From UBA7803 sp963822255 (lineage in GTDB: Bacteria > Pseudomonadota > Gammaproteobacteria > Pseudomonadales > Azotimanducaceae), in contig CAWGGV010000009.1 of assembly GCA_963822255.1 (NCBI GenBank), forward strand, positions 124,001 to 188,000: a stretch of 64,000 bases of DNA, written 5' to 3'. The translations under genes were made by a program, and so were the position numbers. Below the pieces are notes generated by a model, which saw only the letters and a program-made list of their open reading frames with translations, had not been told where the DNA came from and ran no database searches. Each line of letters begins with the position of its first letter. The stretch's first letter is position 1. Shown here in pieces: positions 9,185 through 17,240 of this stretch.

Positions 9185-12100
9185 TCAATTGCACGCGGTG
9201 ACCGAGGACGGCCCACGGGCGCCTTCCTGCAGCCAGGTCTTCACCGTGGCGAGGACCGACGTTGTGTCGCTGAAGGCCCCGCCGCCGTGGCTGAGGGTGC
9301 CGTCGAGCTTTTCCACCAGCACGTTGTCGGTATCGGCATCGGGTTGACCGACGTTCAGGCGTGCGCCTTCGCCGCCCTGGTCGCAGAACATCGACTCGTA
9401 GCTGGTCTCCGGGTCGCTGGACGTCAGGAACAGATTGCGTGAGGGCGAAGCTCCGGAATGGCAGCCGTCGCACGATGGTGAGAGACCCGTCAGGCCAGCG
9501 AGCACGTTGCTCCAGCTCTTCTGCAGGGTGACGTTGACGTGGAGGGTGCCGGTCACGGTCTGCTGTGCATCATCGGCTCCGGAATCGGCCACGGTGACCT
9601 GAAACGTGTCCGTCGCCGCGCGCCGGGCGGGCGAGCACTTGCCGGGTTCGCTCAGACAATCGGTTTCGATTCGGCCGCCCAACGCCGGGTCGGGAACGTT
9701 CTGTTTGCTGAGGCTGTAGCTGACAGCCGGGGTCGCGTCGTCACTGCCCGTCGAGAACGTCACCATGCCGATCTGATCGGTCGACGGCGTGAACGTGAAC
9801 GGCGCGAGCCCGCCGCTCACGAGGACCGTCAGGTTCGGCAACTGAACGTCCAGAGTGCCGTCCGGAGCCTCGTTGCCGGGCCATTGAATGGACGGCGGGT
9901 CGTTGATGGTCACGCCCAGAGCCTGACGGATGTCGATCGCGATCGCCCCGCTGGCGACGTCGCCGTCCCGGTCGCTGATCTGATAGACGAAGTTCGCCTG
10001 ACTGTCCGGCGGCACGTTGTTGGAGGTAAACGTGGCCATGTACGGCACCGGCGCATCCAGCACCACGGACGTCTGCCCGCCGCCGAGGTCGAGGGTCCCG
10101 TAGGTGGACGCATCGGCCGACTGAAGTGTGATGGTCAACGGATACTCGCCGGCGGCCTGCAAGGCTTCCACCGGCGTGACGCTGTCGCACGGCGAGGACG
10201 ACGTGTCGCAGACGAAGACGTCGTTGTTCAGTAGTGCGATGGGCAGCGAGTTGCCGCCGGGAGCGACCACACCGGTATCCCGTACGGGTGCAGGCAGGAA
10301 GTTGCGCACAGTGATGGTCTGAGTCGTGGAGCTCGTCGCGCCGTTGCTGCGGGTGCCCGTGACGGTTGCCGTGACGTCACCGTAGTCGCCGGGGGTCGCG
10401 AAAGAGATGACGGGCGAGCCATCGCCCTTGACCGGCACGGAACCGGAAGGCCCCTGGACGCTCCAGGCATAGCTGTCGGTGAACTGACTGTCGAGTGCGC
10501 TCAGCACCACCGGCTCGCCGCGGTCATCGCGCACCACGGCGTCGCCGCCGGAGAACGGGTCCTGGGCGGCACCGATGGTCCCGGTCACCACCAGCCGGGG
10601 CTGTCCGGGCACGACGTTTTCCACCGGACCGAGGTCAAGGGCGTCGGCCAGCGTCTGCGCTGCGCTGCGCGAGCCGTCGGAGAAGGCGGCCCAGAACCGG
10701 TCCATGGTGAGGCGGGCCGCCGGCATGCGCGCCTGATCGAAAACGGTGGACTTTACCGCATCCCTGACCTTCGAATTGTCGAAATTGAAGGTCGCGAACG
10801 TGGGACGTTCGCGCTCGTCGTCGCTCACCGGCTGCGCCTGGGTATGGCACGCCCGGCAGTGGTGGGCCAGGGTGATGCGGTAGAGATCCTCGTGGCCGGC
10901 CCAACCGGCAGGAACGAAATCGGCGTTGAAGCTGCTGGCGGGCAGCACGTTGCTGTCGAAGTCGGTGCTGCCGTACCAGCCGTGGACCAGCTCACGGATC
11001 GGTACCGGGGTCGCCGGATCGGTGCTGGTCGGATAGCTCGGCAGCACCGACTGGTTGAGCTTACGGAACTGTGTCTCCTGATTAGCGCGCGTGTAGGTGG
11101 TCATCAACGTCTTCTCCTCCGGAGAGGTGAAGTCCGAGTCGGGATCCGGCAGCGAGGGATCCCGCTGCGCATCTCCCACCGGCCCCGAGTACAGCAGCGC
11201 CGACATGTCCCACGGCAGGAACACCGATCGGATGTTGCCGGCGGCCGCGTAGAGCGACTTACCGTTCACGGTGCTGAGCGGATCGTCGAGCGGCGGCTGT
11301 CCGCCGTGGCAGGCGGCGCACACGCCAGGCACGTACTTCTGTCCGCGCCGGTCGAAATCGGCGCTGGTCACCCGCTCCATGTCGCCGGTGTCGCGGTTGG
11401 GGGTGAAGACGTAGAAGGTGGTGAACCGGGCATCGGGATCGGCGACCCCGAGGGCGGTGAGATCCGCGCTGCCAAGCTGGGGCGCCCGGTACTCCATGGC
11501 CACCGCCAGAAAGGGATCGGCGCCTTTCGCCGCCGCTTCCAGGGTCGGGTAGTTGAAGACGATGGACGCGATGTCGCCGGGGCTGCCGCAGGCGGCATCG
11601 GCGGCCGTGAGCGTCTTCACGTACATGTCACGGCCGAACCCCAGGTCGAAGTTGTTGGTGTAGATGGCGTGAGCTTCGTTGTCGGCATTGCCGAAGCTGG
11701 TCGACAGGGTCATGCAGTTGGCGGAGAGCCAGTCACTCAGGGTCGTCCGGGTATGGTTCGGGTCGATCGTGTCGTAGTACGCCTGTGCAGTGGCGCGGTC
11801 TTCGACGACGTGCGAGCCGCCATGGTCGATGATCGCCTTCGTCAGGTCTTCCCGGTAGACGCTCCCAATGGTCTGGTAGGTGCCCGTGTCCGGGTCCATC
11901 ACCAGGCCCTCGGTGGCTCCCGGAGAAGCCGCTGCGGCGGACACGCCGCCGGTGCCCAGCACGAACAGGGGTGTGTCGCGGTCGTCGAGAATCACCATCT
12001 GGCCGTCCATGACACCGCCCGGAGTCGCCGCCTCGAGTGCGAACTCCAGCCACGCCTTTACGGGTTGCCGCGACAGGGCCGCAAGCCGTGTGGCATCGAC

Positions 12101-12883
12101 GTCCACCAGCTCGAGAATGGCCGCACGGCCGGCATCGTCCGGCGGCAGAGTGAGCAGCGGACCGTTGATGTCGTCGAGGGACACGTCGGGAATGTCGAAC
12201 ACCAGCAGCGGCTGCTGAACGGCCGCTCCTGCGAGGTTCGCCGTGTCGAGCGCGGGCGTGTCGTCCCACGTGCCGGAGCGGACCACCGGCGCCGATACGT
12301 ACTCCAGCATCTGCTGCTTGGCGGGATCGACGTTGCGGCTCGGATACTGCACGTGCAGCGTCATGCTGACCGTGAAGGCAAGGGTGTCGCCGGGCGTACC
12401 TCCGGACCTGCCGGCCAGGACCCTGATTCCGGAGGCGGTCTCCGCGTAGTGCAGAAAGCGGTTGCTGTCTGACGCCGGCTCGACCACCACGTCCTTGGTC
12501 GTACTGCCCGAGGCGCCGTCGGGGCTCTGCACCGTGAGCTCGAACGTCAACGTGGTCTGCTCGGCGACGTCGGGCGCGGCGAAGGAGATCGAGTTGGAGG
12601 AGCGCTGGACCATAGTCACCCGGGGCGCATCCGGCGCGGTCTGCCGCCACTGAAAGACGGTGACCGGATCATCGGGATCGAAGCTCTCCTTGCCGGACAG
12701 CAGCACGTCGCTGCTGGCCCGCACCGTAGTGGGGCTCGAGCCGTCGCCGATGACCGTAATGACGGCGGTCGGCGGAGTGTTTGTCTGGTCGCCGGCATGG
12801 TCGTTACCGCTGCCACCGCAACTGGAAGCACCCACGCACGTGACGATCACTACCCAAGCGAAGCGCAGACGTCGCCGATACAC
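9185..12883 (-). CDS. Large surface lipoprotein with PKD/Ig-like domains and three CXXCH hemes
   Basis: This is about 1,232 residues. The N-terminus is a lipoprotein signal (FAWVVIVTCVGASSC) followed by Gly/Ser and Asn. Residues about 35-130 form a PKD/Ig-like domain (PPTAVITVIGDGS ... ESFDPDDPVTVFQWRQ). Two heme motifs lie mid-protein (VCAACHGGQPPLDD, HHCRACHTQ) and one near the C-terminus (SCDGCHSGASPSRNLFL). Between them are further beta-sandwich repeats (YAWSVQGPSGSVPV, ISDRDGDVASGAIAIDI). I infer an outer-surface terminal cytochrome or redox-active adhesin. It is convergent with the barrel gene, six bases apart. The GTG at 12883 was chosen because GGGGA lies just upstream; the open frame extends to 12994 with a non-signal sequence. 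The heme count is direct; the surface location is inferred from the lipobox and domains. Confidence 0.8.
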   Translation of the reverse strand: MYRRRLRFAWVVIVTCVGASSCGGSGNDHAGDQTNTPPTAVITVIGDGSSPTTVRASSDVLLSGKESFDPDDPVTVFQWRQTAPDAPRVTMVQRSSNSISFAAPDVAEQTTLTFELTVQSPDGASGSTTKDVVVEPASDSNRFLHYAETASGIRVLAGRSGGTPGDTLAFTVSMTLHVQYPSRNVDPAKQQMLEYVSAPVVRSGTWDDTPALDTANLAGAAVQQPLLVFDIPDVSLDDINGPLLTLPPDDAGRAAILELVDVDATRLAALSRQPVKAWLEFALEAATPGGVMDGQMVILDDRDTPLFVLGTGGVSAAAASPGATEGLVMDPDTGTYQTIGSVYREDLTKAIIDHGGSHVVEDRATAQAYYDTIDPNHTRTTLSDWLSANCMTLSTSFGNADNEAHAIYTNNFDLGFGRDMYVKTLTAADAACGSPGDIASIVFNYPTLEAAAKGADPFLAVAMEYRAPQLGSADLTALGVADPDARFTTFYVFTPNRDTGDMERVTSADFDRRGQKYVPGVCAACHGGQPPLDDPLSTVNGKSLYAAAGNIRSVFLPWDMSALLYSGPVGDAQRDPSLPDPDSDFTSPEEKTLMTTYTRANQETQFRKLNQSVLPSYPTSTDPATPVPIRELVHGWYGSTDFDSNVLPASSFNADFVPAGWAGHEDLYRITLAHHCRACHTQAQPVSDDERERPTFATFNFDNSKVRDAVKSTVFDQARMPAARLTMDRFWAAFSDGSRSAAQTLADALDLGPVENVVPGQPRLVVTGTIGAAQDPFSGGDAVVRDDRGEPVVLSALDSQFTDSYAWSVQGPSGSVPVKGDGSPVISFATPGDYGDVTATVTGTRSNGATSSTTQTITVRNFLPAPVRDTGVVAPGGNSLPIALLNNDVFVCDTSSSPCDSVTPVEALQAAGEYPLTITLQSADASTYGTLDLGGGQTSVVLDAPVPYMATFTSNNVPPDSQANFVYQISDRDGDVASGAIAIDIRQALGVTINDPPSIQWPGNEAPDGTLDVQLPNLTVLVSGGLAPFTFTPSTDQIGMVTFSTGSDDATPAVSYSLSKQNVPDPALGGRIETDCLSEPGKCSPARRAATDTFQVTVADSGADDAQQTVTGTLHVNVTLQKSWSNVLAGLTGLSPSCDGCHSGASPSRNLFLTSSDPETSYESMFCDQGGEGARLNVGQPDADTDNVLVEKLDGTLSHGGGAFSDTTSVLATVKTWLQEGARGPSSVTACN

Positions 12884-13130
12884 CACTTTCCCCAGCCCCC
12901 GATGTCCGACCCTTATAGCCGAATCGGTATCGCCGGCACAGCGATTAGAACGATGTCTCGATTCGGCAGATGTAACTGGTTTGTAAAATACCACGGCCCA
13001 CGTCCATCGCGCACGACCCCATCGCGCTGATCCCGGTTGAACTCAAACCCTGCTATCGTCTAACGTCGGACGCTTCAACAAGGCGTCCCCAGGCAAACGT
13101 CCGAGCCCGGGGGGAAGGGGGATCAGGGCA
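12884..13130. promoter_or_regulatory. Divergent intergenic region
   Basis: This 247-bp gap separates the divergent starts of the 3-heme lipoprotein and the autotransporter-type barrel gene, so it should hold promoters for both. A GGGGGAAGGGGGA purine run at about 13109-13121 precedes the plus-strand ATG at 13131 and could include its ribosome binding site. I see no convincing operator palindrome or RNA gene here. Confidence 0.35.
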
Positions 13131-14645
13131 ATGTTCGACCGAACGGGGCTGGCGCTCGCTGCCGGCACTCTCCTGCTTGCCGGGTCGGTGGCCAATGCGG
13201 ATCTGGTGACGCTCACTCAGGCAGGCGGCTTCACTCAGCTGGAGCAACGCGCGGCTCGAGCGAATCAGGCGGTGTTCAACCAGCTCCTGACGCAGTACTG
13301 CCCGGCGCAGACCTCGACCCAGTGCGCCAGTGGCAATTTTCCCGACGTGCCCACGTTTCAGGTGTTCGACAACGTCCGTGAGCTCGTTCAAACCGCCAAT
13401 GCCCTGGAAGGCAGCGGCGAGACCCGATTCTCGCTGGGGCTCGACCGGGAGGGTCTGGGCTTCGCCCTGCGCTGGACGGCCGCGGAAGAGTTCGCCGCCA
13501 ACACATCGGTGGCCAAAGAGTTCACCAACGGCCAGATGGCCAATATGGTGAGTCGGGTGACGGCCCTGCGCTACGGTGCAAGCGGGTTCTCGGTGGCCGG
13601 GTTCGGCATGCCGGTGTCGGAGTTCCCGGCGCTGGCTGCTTATCAGGGCCAGGGCGGCCGGCACGGCAGCGCCGGCTCCGGCGGTACCCAGCTTTCCCCC
13701 TGGGGTGCGTTCGCCAACGTCACCTACGGCTACGGCGACAAGCATCCGGGATTCACCGCCATAGAGGACGCCTTCGACTTCGACAACGTCGAGGGGACGT
13801 TCGGTGTCGACTACCGGTTCGATATGGAGAGCGGGAACTCCTATGCGCTGGGCGCGACATTCGGCATCACCCAGAACAAGGTGGACTTCGATTCCTCCAG
13901 AAGCATCGTCGACGGGGGCATGGACGGCGACGGCTACAGCGTCGGCACGTTCGTCATGTTCAGCGCGCAGCCCTTCTACGCCTCCGGCCTGGTCGGCTAC
14001 CAGCGCATGAAGTTCGACGTGACGCGCTTCATCAAGTACCCGTCGCTCAACCCGGACGTGGAGAGCGTCAGTGCGCAGACGTCGTCGTCGAACGATACCA
14101 CTTCCTGGTCGGCGGCCCTGACCGCCGGCTACACCGGGCAGTTCCGCAGCATATCCATCAACCCCTACCTGCGCCTGGATGGCGTCCGGATCACGGTGGA
14201 CGGGTTCAAGGAGACCGATGCCACCGCGGCCAGCACACCGGGATTCGATCTGAACGTGAGCGACCAGGACATCGACTCGCTACAGGGCATCGGCGGTCTG
14301 CGGCTCGCCTGGGCGCTCTCGACCCGCATCGGCGTGTTCGTGCCTTACGCGCGCGGCGAGTACCGCAGAGAGTTCGAAGACTCCCCGCACAAGATCTTCT
14401 CGACCTACTCTCCCCTCGGCACGCCGAGCGGCGCCACCGCGTTCCAGCTTCCCACCCAGAAGATCGACTCCCAATACGGCGTGGTGACCTTCGGGCTCCA
14501 GGCGCACGTGCGCGGCCCGCGGCAGCGGACGCTGGAAGGCGCCTACTTCGGCGGCCTGCACATCTTCGCGGAGTACCGTCAGGTGCTGGGGCTGCAGCAC
14601 GTCGCCAATTCGGTGTACACCGGCGGGGTCAGATACGAGTTCTGA
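13131..14645 (+). CDS. Autotransporter-type outer-membrane beta-barrel protein
   Basis: The 504-residue protein has a signal peptide (GLALAAGTLLLAGSVANA), a short passenger of ~180 residues, and a C-terminal barrel. The barrel shows alternating strands typical of the autotransporter beta-domain (WGAFANVTYGYGDKHPGF, GTFGVDYRFDMESGNSYALGATFGITQNK, YSVGTFVMFSAQPFYASGLVGYQRMKF, IGVFVPYARGEYRREFED) and ends VRYEF with a terminal aromatic. The passenger lacks a protease or lipase motif that I recognise. The gene stands alone on the plus strand, and its last 67 bases overlap the end of the convergent caspase-fold gene. It may be a small surface protein; it is not obviously part of the cytochrome conduit. 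Confidence 0.75.
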   Translation: MFDRTGLALAAGTLLLAGSVANADLVTLTQAGGFTQLEQRAARANQAVFNQLLTQYCPAQTSTQCASGNFPDVPTFQVFDNVRELVQTANALEGSGETRFSLGLDREGLGFALRWTAAEEFAANTSVAKEFTNGQMANMVSRVTALRYGASGFSVAGFGMPVSEFPALAAYQGQGGRHGSAGSGGTQLSPWGAFANVTYGYGDKHPGFTAIEDAFDFDNVEGTFGVDYRFDMESGNSYALGATFGITQNKVDFDSSRSIVDGGMDGDGYSVGTFVMFSAQPFYASGLVGYQRMKFDVTRFIKYPSLNPDVESVSAQTSSSNDTTSWSAALTAGYTGQFRSISINPYLRLDGVRITVDGFKETDATAASTPGFDLNVSDQDIDSLQGIGGLRLAWALSTRIGVFVPYARGEYRREFEDSPHKIFSTYSPLGTPSGATAFQLPTQKIDSQYGVVTFGLQAHVRGPRQRTLEGAYFGGLHIFAEYRQVLGLQHVANSVYTGGVRYEF

Positions 14646-16270
14646 ACCCGCGCGGCCACCTTGGCGGGGGAAGCGACGAACACGAAGTCGCCTTCCCGAA
14701 GGCCGCCGGCGGCCTTGATGGGCGTCAGCTCTGGGACCTCGCCGGGCGGCAGCGCGACCTCGGCTTGATCCAGTCTTTCGAGCACGCGGCCGTAAAGCTG
14801 CGACACCAGAATTGTTCCGGCATTGCTCTCGAGTGCCTCCATCAGCGCCTGGGTGAACACCGAATGGGGCGCCTCGGACGAGCCGCGGATCGGTGTGTCG
14901 CTGCCGGTATCCAGCACGAAACGGCTCTTCAGCGCGAGCCGGCGCTTCATAGTGTCTTCGCTCGGCGAGGCCAGGCGCGGCGGCATCGACCCGTCGGAGG
15001 ACAGCAGATCGCCGTAGCAGGAGTCGGCGATCACCAGCGCGCGCCGTGCCTTGCTGGCGTCGAGATGGTCGGTGACCCACTGGTTGCTCAGCCAGTTGGC
15101 GTCGCTTTCCGGGTCGGCGTCCGTGGGCAGCCAGAAACCCGCCGGTCGGCCGCCATTGGAGCGCGGCCGCATACTGCCCCGGCCGGCGAAGTAGATGAGA
15201 ATGTTGTCGGACTCGCCCGCAGCCATGGTCAATTCCGAGATGGCCCGGCGCACTTCGTCGTTCCCCGGGTTCAGCAGCAGCTTCACGCCGAACCCGTACT
15301 TGCTCTGCAGCAGGCCGGCGATCGCCCGGACGTCGTTCTCCGTGGTCGCGAGCTGCTCGTCGAGGCGGGGATAGCTGGTCACGCCGATGATCAAGGCGAT
15401 GTTCTTGCCGAGCTCCATGTCGCCGAGCCACTGCGCCTGCAGATCCGCGATGAACGACCAGTCGGAGATTGGAGGCTGCTGATCCGGCGCAGCGGCCGGC
15501 AGGGCCGAACTGGCCGCCTGCTTCTCGGCGAGCTGTGACTGAACCTGGGCGAGCAGGGACTCCAGGGACTTCAGCCTGTCCGCCGCTGCCTGGTCGCCCT
15601 CCTCGCCTTTCAGACGCGACCGCAGTTCCTGTACCTGCTGGTCGAGCGCGTCGCGCTGGGAGCGCATGGACTGGATCGCGCCGTTCATCTCCTGGCGCAC
15701 GGCGTCCAGCTCGGCCCGGGCCTCCGAAGACAGCACCAGCGCATCGGCGCCGAGCCCGGTGGATTTACGATACCAGTTGATCGCCTTCAACACGTCCTTC
15801 TCGACGCCGAGGCCCTTCTCGTAGAGGGCGCCGAGATTGTGCTGGGCCTCCTTCTGCCCCGCCTCGGCGGCGCGCCGGTACCAGTAGGCGGCCTTCTGAT
15901 AATCGGGTGGCGTGCCGAGCGCCCCCTCGTAGAGAAGCCCCAGGTAGTTCTGCGCGTCCAGATCGCCCGACTCGGCGGCGTCGGTCCAGCGGTCGATGGT
16001 GGCCTGGGGGTTTGCCGGGTCGTAGAGCTTGAACGAGCCCCCGGCTCTGCCGCACTGCAGGGCGGTCGTGCGGCCGAGCCTGGGCGGCGTTTGATAGACC
16101 ATGCCGCGCCCCATCTGCATGACGGAGCCCGGGACAATACAATCGACGATTTCCAGGTCTTTGAGAGCGACCTTCTGGGCCAGTGCCGGGTCGAGCTTCG
16201 ACAGGTCGGGTTCGTTGGCGCAACCCACCAGCGTGCAGAGAACGGCAGATACGAGGATAGAGCGGAGCAT
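14579..16270 (-). CDS. Caspase-fold (C14) lipoprotein with Sel1 repeats; catalytic His replaced by Arg
   Basis: The N-terminus is a lipoprotein signal (ILVSAVLCTLVGC, Cys17). Two Sel1 repeats cover about residues 95-170 (AQNYLGLLYEGALG, AQHNLGALYEKGLG). A coiled coil follows at about 185-255 (RSQRDALDQQVQELRSRL). The caspase/metacaspase domain spans about 288-520: NIALIIGVTSYPRL, then NILIYFAGRGSM, then RRALVIADSCYGD. The Cys nucleophile is present (Cys418), but the usual SGHG motif reads AGRG, so the dyad His is Arg364. That predicts an inactive or altered enzyme, anchored in the outer or inner membrane by lipid. The start ATG at 16270 overlaps the start codon of the divergent lipase-like gene. 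Its 3' end overlaps the convergent barrel gene by 67 bases. Confidence 0.82.
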   Translation of the reverse strand: MLRSILVSAVLCTLVGCANEPDLSKLDPALAQKVALKDLEIVDCIVPGSVMQMGRGMVYQTPPRLGRTTALQCGRAGGSFKLYDPANPQATIDRWTDAAESGDLDAQNYLGLLYEGALGTPPDYQKAAYWYRRAAEAGQKEAQHNLGALYEKGLGVEKDVLKAINWYRKSTGLGADALVLSSEARAELDAVRQEMNGAIQSMRSQRDALDQQVQELRSRLKGEEGDQAAADRLKSLESLLAQVQSQLAEKQAASSALPAAAPDQQPPISDWSFIADLQAQWLGDMELGKNIALIIGVTSYPRLDEQLATTENDVRAIAGLLQSKYGFGVKLLLNPGNDEVRRAISELTMAAGESDNILIYFAGRGSMRPRSNGGRPAGFWLPTDADPESDANWLSNQWVTDHLDASKARRALVIADSCYGDLLSSDGSMPPRLASPSEDTMKRRLALKSRFVLDTGSDTPIRGSSEAPHSVFTQALMEALESNAGTILVSQLYGRVLERLDQAEVALPPGEVPELTPIKAAGGLREGDFVFVASPAKVAARVQNSYLTPPVYTELATCCSPST

Positions 16271-17240
16271 GACGGATCCCGAGCTGATCATCCCGGCGAT
16301 TGTGCAGCCATCCCGCCGCCGATTGCTACGCCTGACGTTCGCCCTGCCGACGCTGCTGCTCGCGCTGCTGAGCGGATGCGCCGGGTCCGACAGCGGGCTG
16401 GCGACCCCGGACTCCCGGATCGTCTGGTATCGCGGGCAGCCCTTCGTTCATCCAGTCGTCTTCAACGATGCGTTTGCCCAAGCGGGCGCCGGCGCGCCGA
16501 TCCACGTCTATCTCGGCGGCGACGGACACCCCTGGGTGTCCAGAAACCGGGTGGCAAGCGATCCGACACCGAGCCGCGAGCTGGCCCTCGAGCTGCTCGC
16601 GGCGGATCCCTACCCATCGGTCTTCATCGGCCGCCCCTGCACCTTCGGCGCCGTGCGGCGCGATCCGGCCTGCACGCCGCTGGTGTGGACCGCGGGCAGA
16701 TACGGTGAGCGCATCGTTGCGAGCATCGCCTCCGTGCTCGAGCAGGTGGCATTCGGGCCACGGTCGATCACCCTGATCGGCTACAGCGGCGGCGCCGTGC
16801 TCGCCACCTGGATCGCGGCCCGGGAGCCGTCCGTCGGCGCTCTGGTCACCGTGGCGGGCGATCTCGATGTGGGGGCCTGGAGCCGATATCACGGCTATCC
16901 GCCGTTGTTCGCGTCGCTGGACAGCGCCGACGCCTTCCCCCTGCGGGACTCGGTCAGTCAGGCACACCTGTTCGGCGAACGGGATGGCAACTGTCCGGCC
17001 GGAGTCGCCGCGGGCGCGCTCGGCAAGGACCCGCACGCCGCCGCGTACGTGCTGCGGAAGATGGGCCACGAGTGCTGCTGGCCAACGGTCTGGCCGGCAA
17101 TCGCCTCGGCCATCGGCGGCGACGGATCAGGAACAGTCCACCTTGGCGGCGCGCTTGAACGCCTCGACCTCCTGGCGCCGGTACGGCACCGGGAGACAGA
17201 GCGGCGCGCGGACCAGACTGCGTTCGAGCAGGCCCAGTGA
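16269..17240 (+). CDS. Alpha/beta-hydrolase (lipase-like) lipoprotein
   Basis: The signal ends in a lipobox (LPTLLLALLSGC), so the protein is lipid-anchored. The serine nucleophile elbow is GYSGG (SITLIGYSGGAVLATW) at about residue 175. A downstream GERDGNCP loop and GHECCW are positioned as the acid and base of the triad. An oxyanion-type HVYLGGDGHPW segment precedes the nucleophile. The family is a small, mostly uncharacterised esterase group in Gammaproteobacteria. The ATG at 16269 shares bases with the divergent caspase ATG. A GTG at 16302 would still retain the full signal and would leave a short gap, so either start is possible. The 3' end overlaps the convergent kinase gene by 114 bases. 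The substrate is unknown. Confidence 0.7.
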   Translation: MTDPELIIPAIVQPSRRRLLRLTFALPTLLLALLSGCAGSDSGLATPDSRIVWYRGQPFVHPVVFNDAFAQAGAGAPIHVYLGGDGHPWVSRNRVASDPTPSRELALELLAADPYPSVFIGRPCTFGAVRRDPACTPLVWTAGRYGERIVASIASVLEQVAFGPRSITLIGYSGGAVLATWIAAREPSVGALVTVAGDLDVGAWSRYHGYPPLFASLDSADAFPLRDSVSQAHLFGERDGNCPAGVAAGALGKDPHAAAYVLRKMGHECCWPTVWPAIASAIGGDGSGTVHLGGALERLDLLAPVRHRETERRADQTAFEQAQ

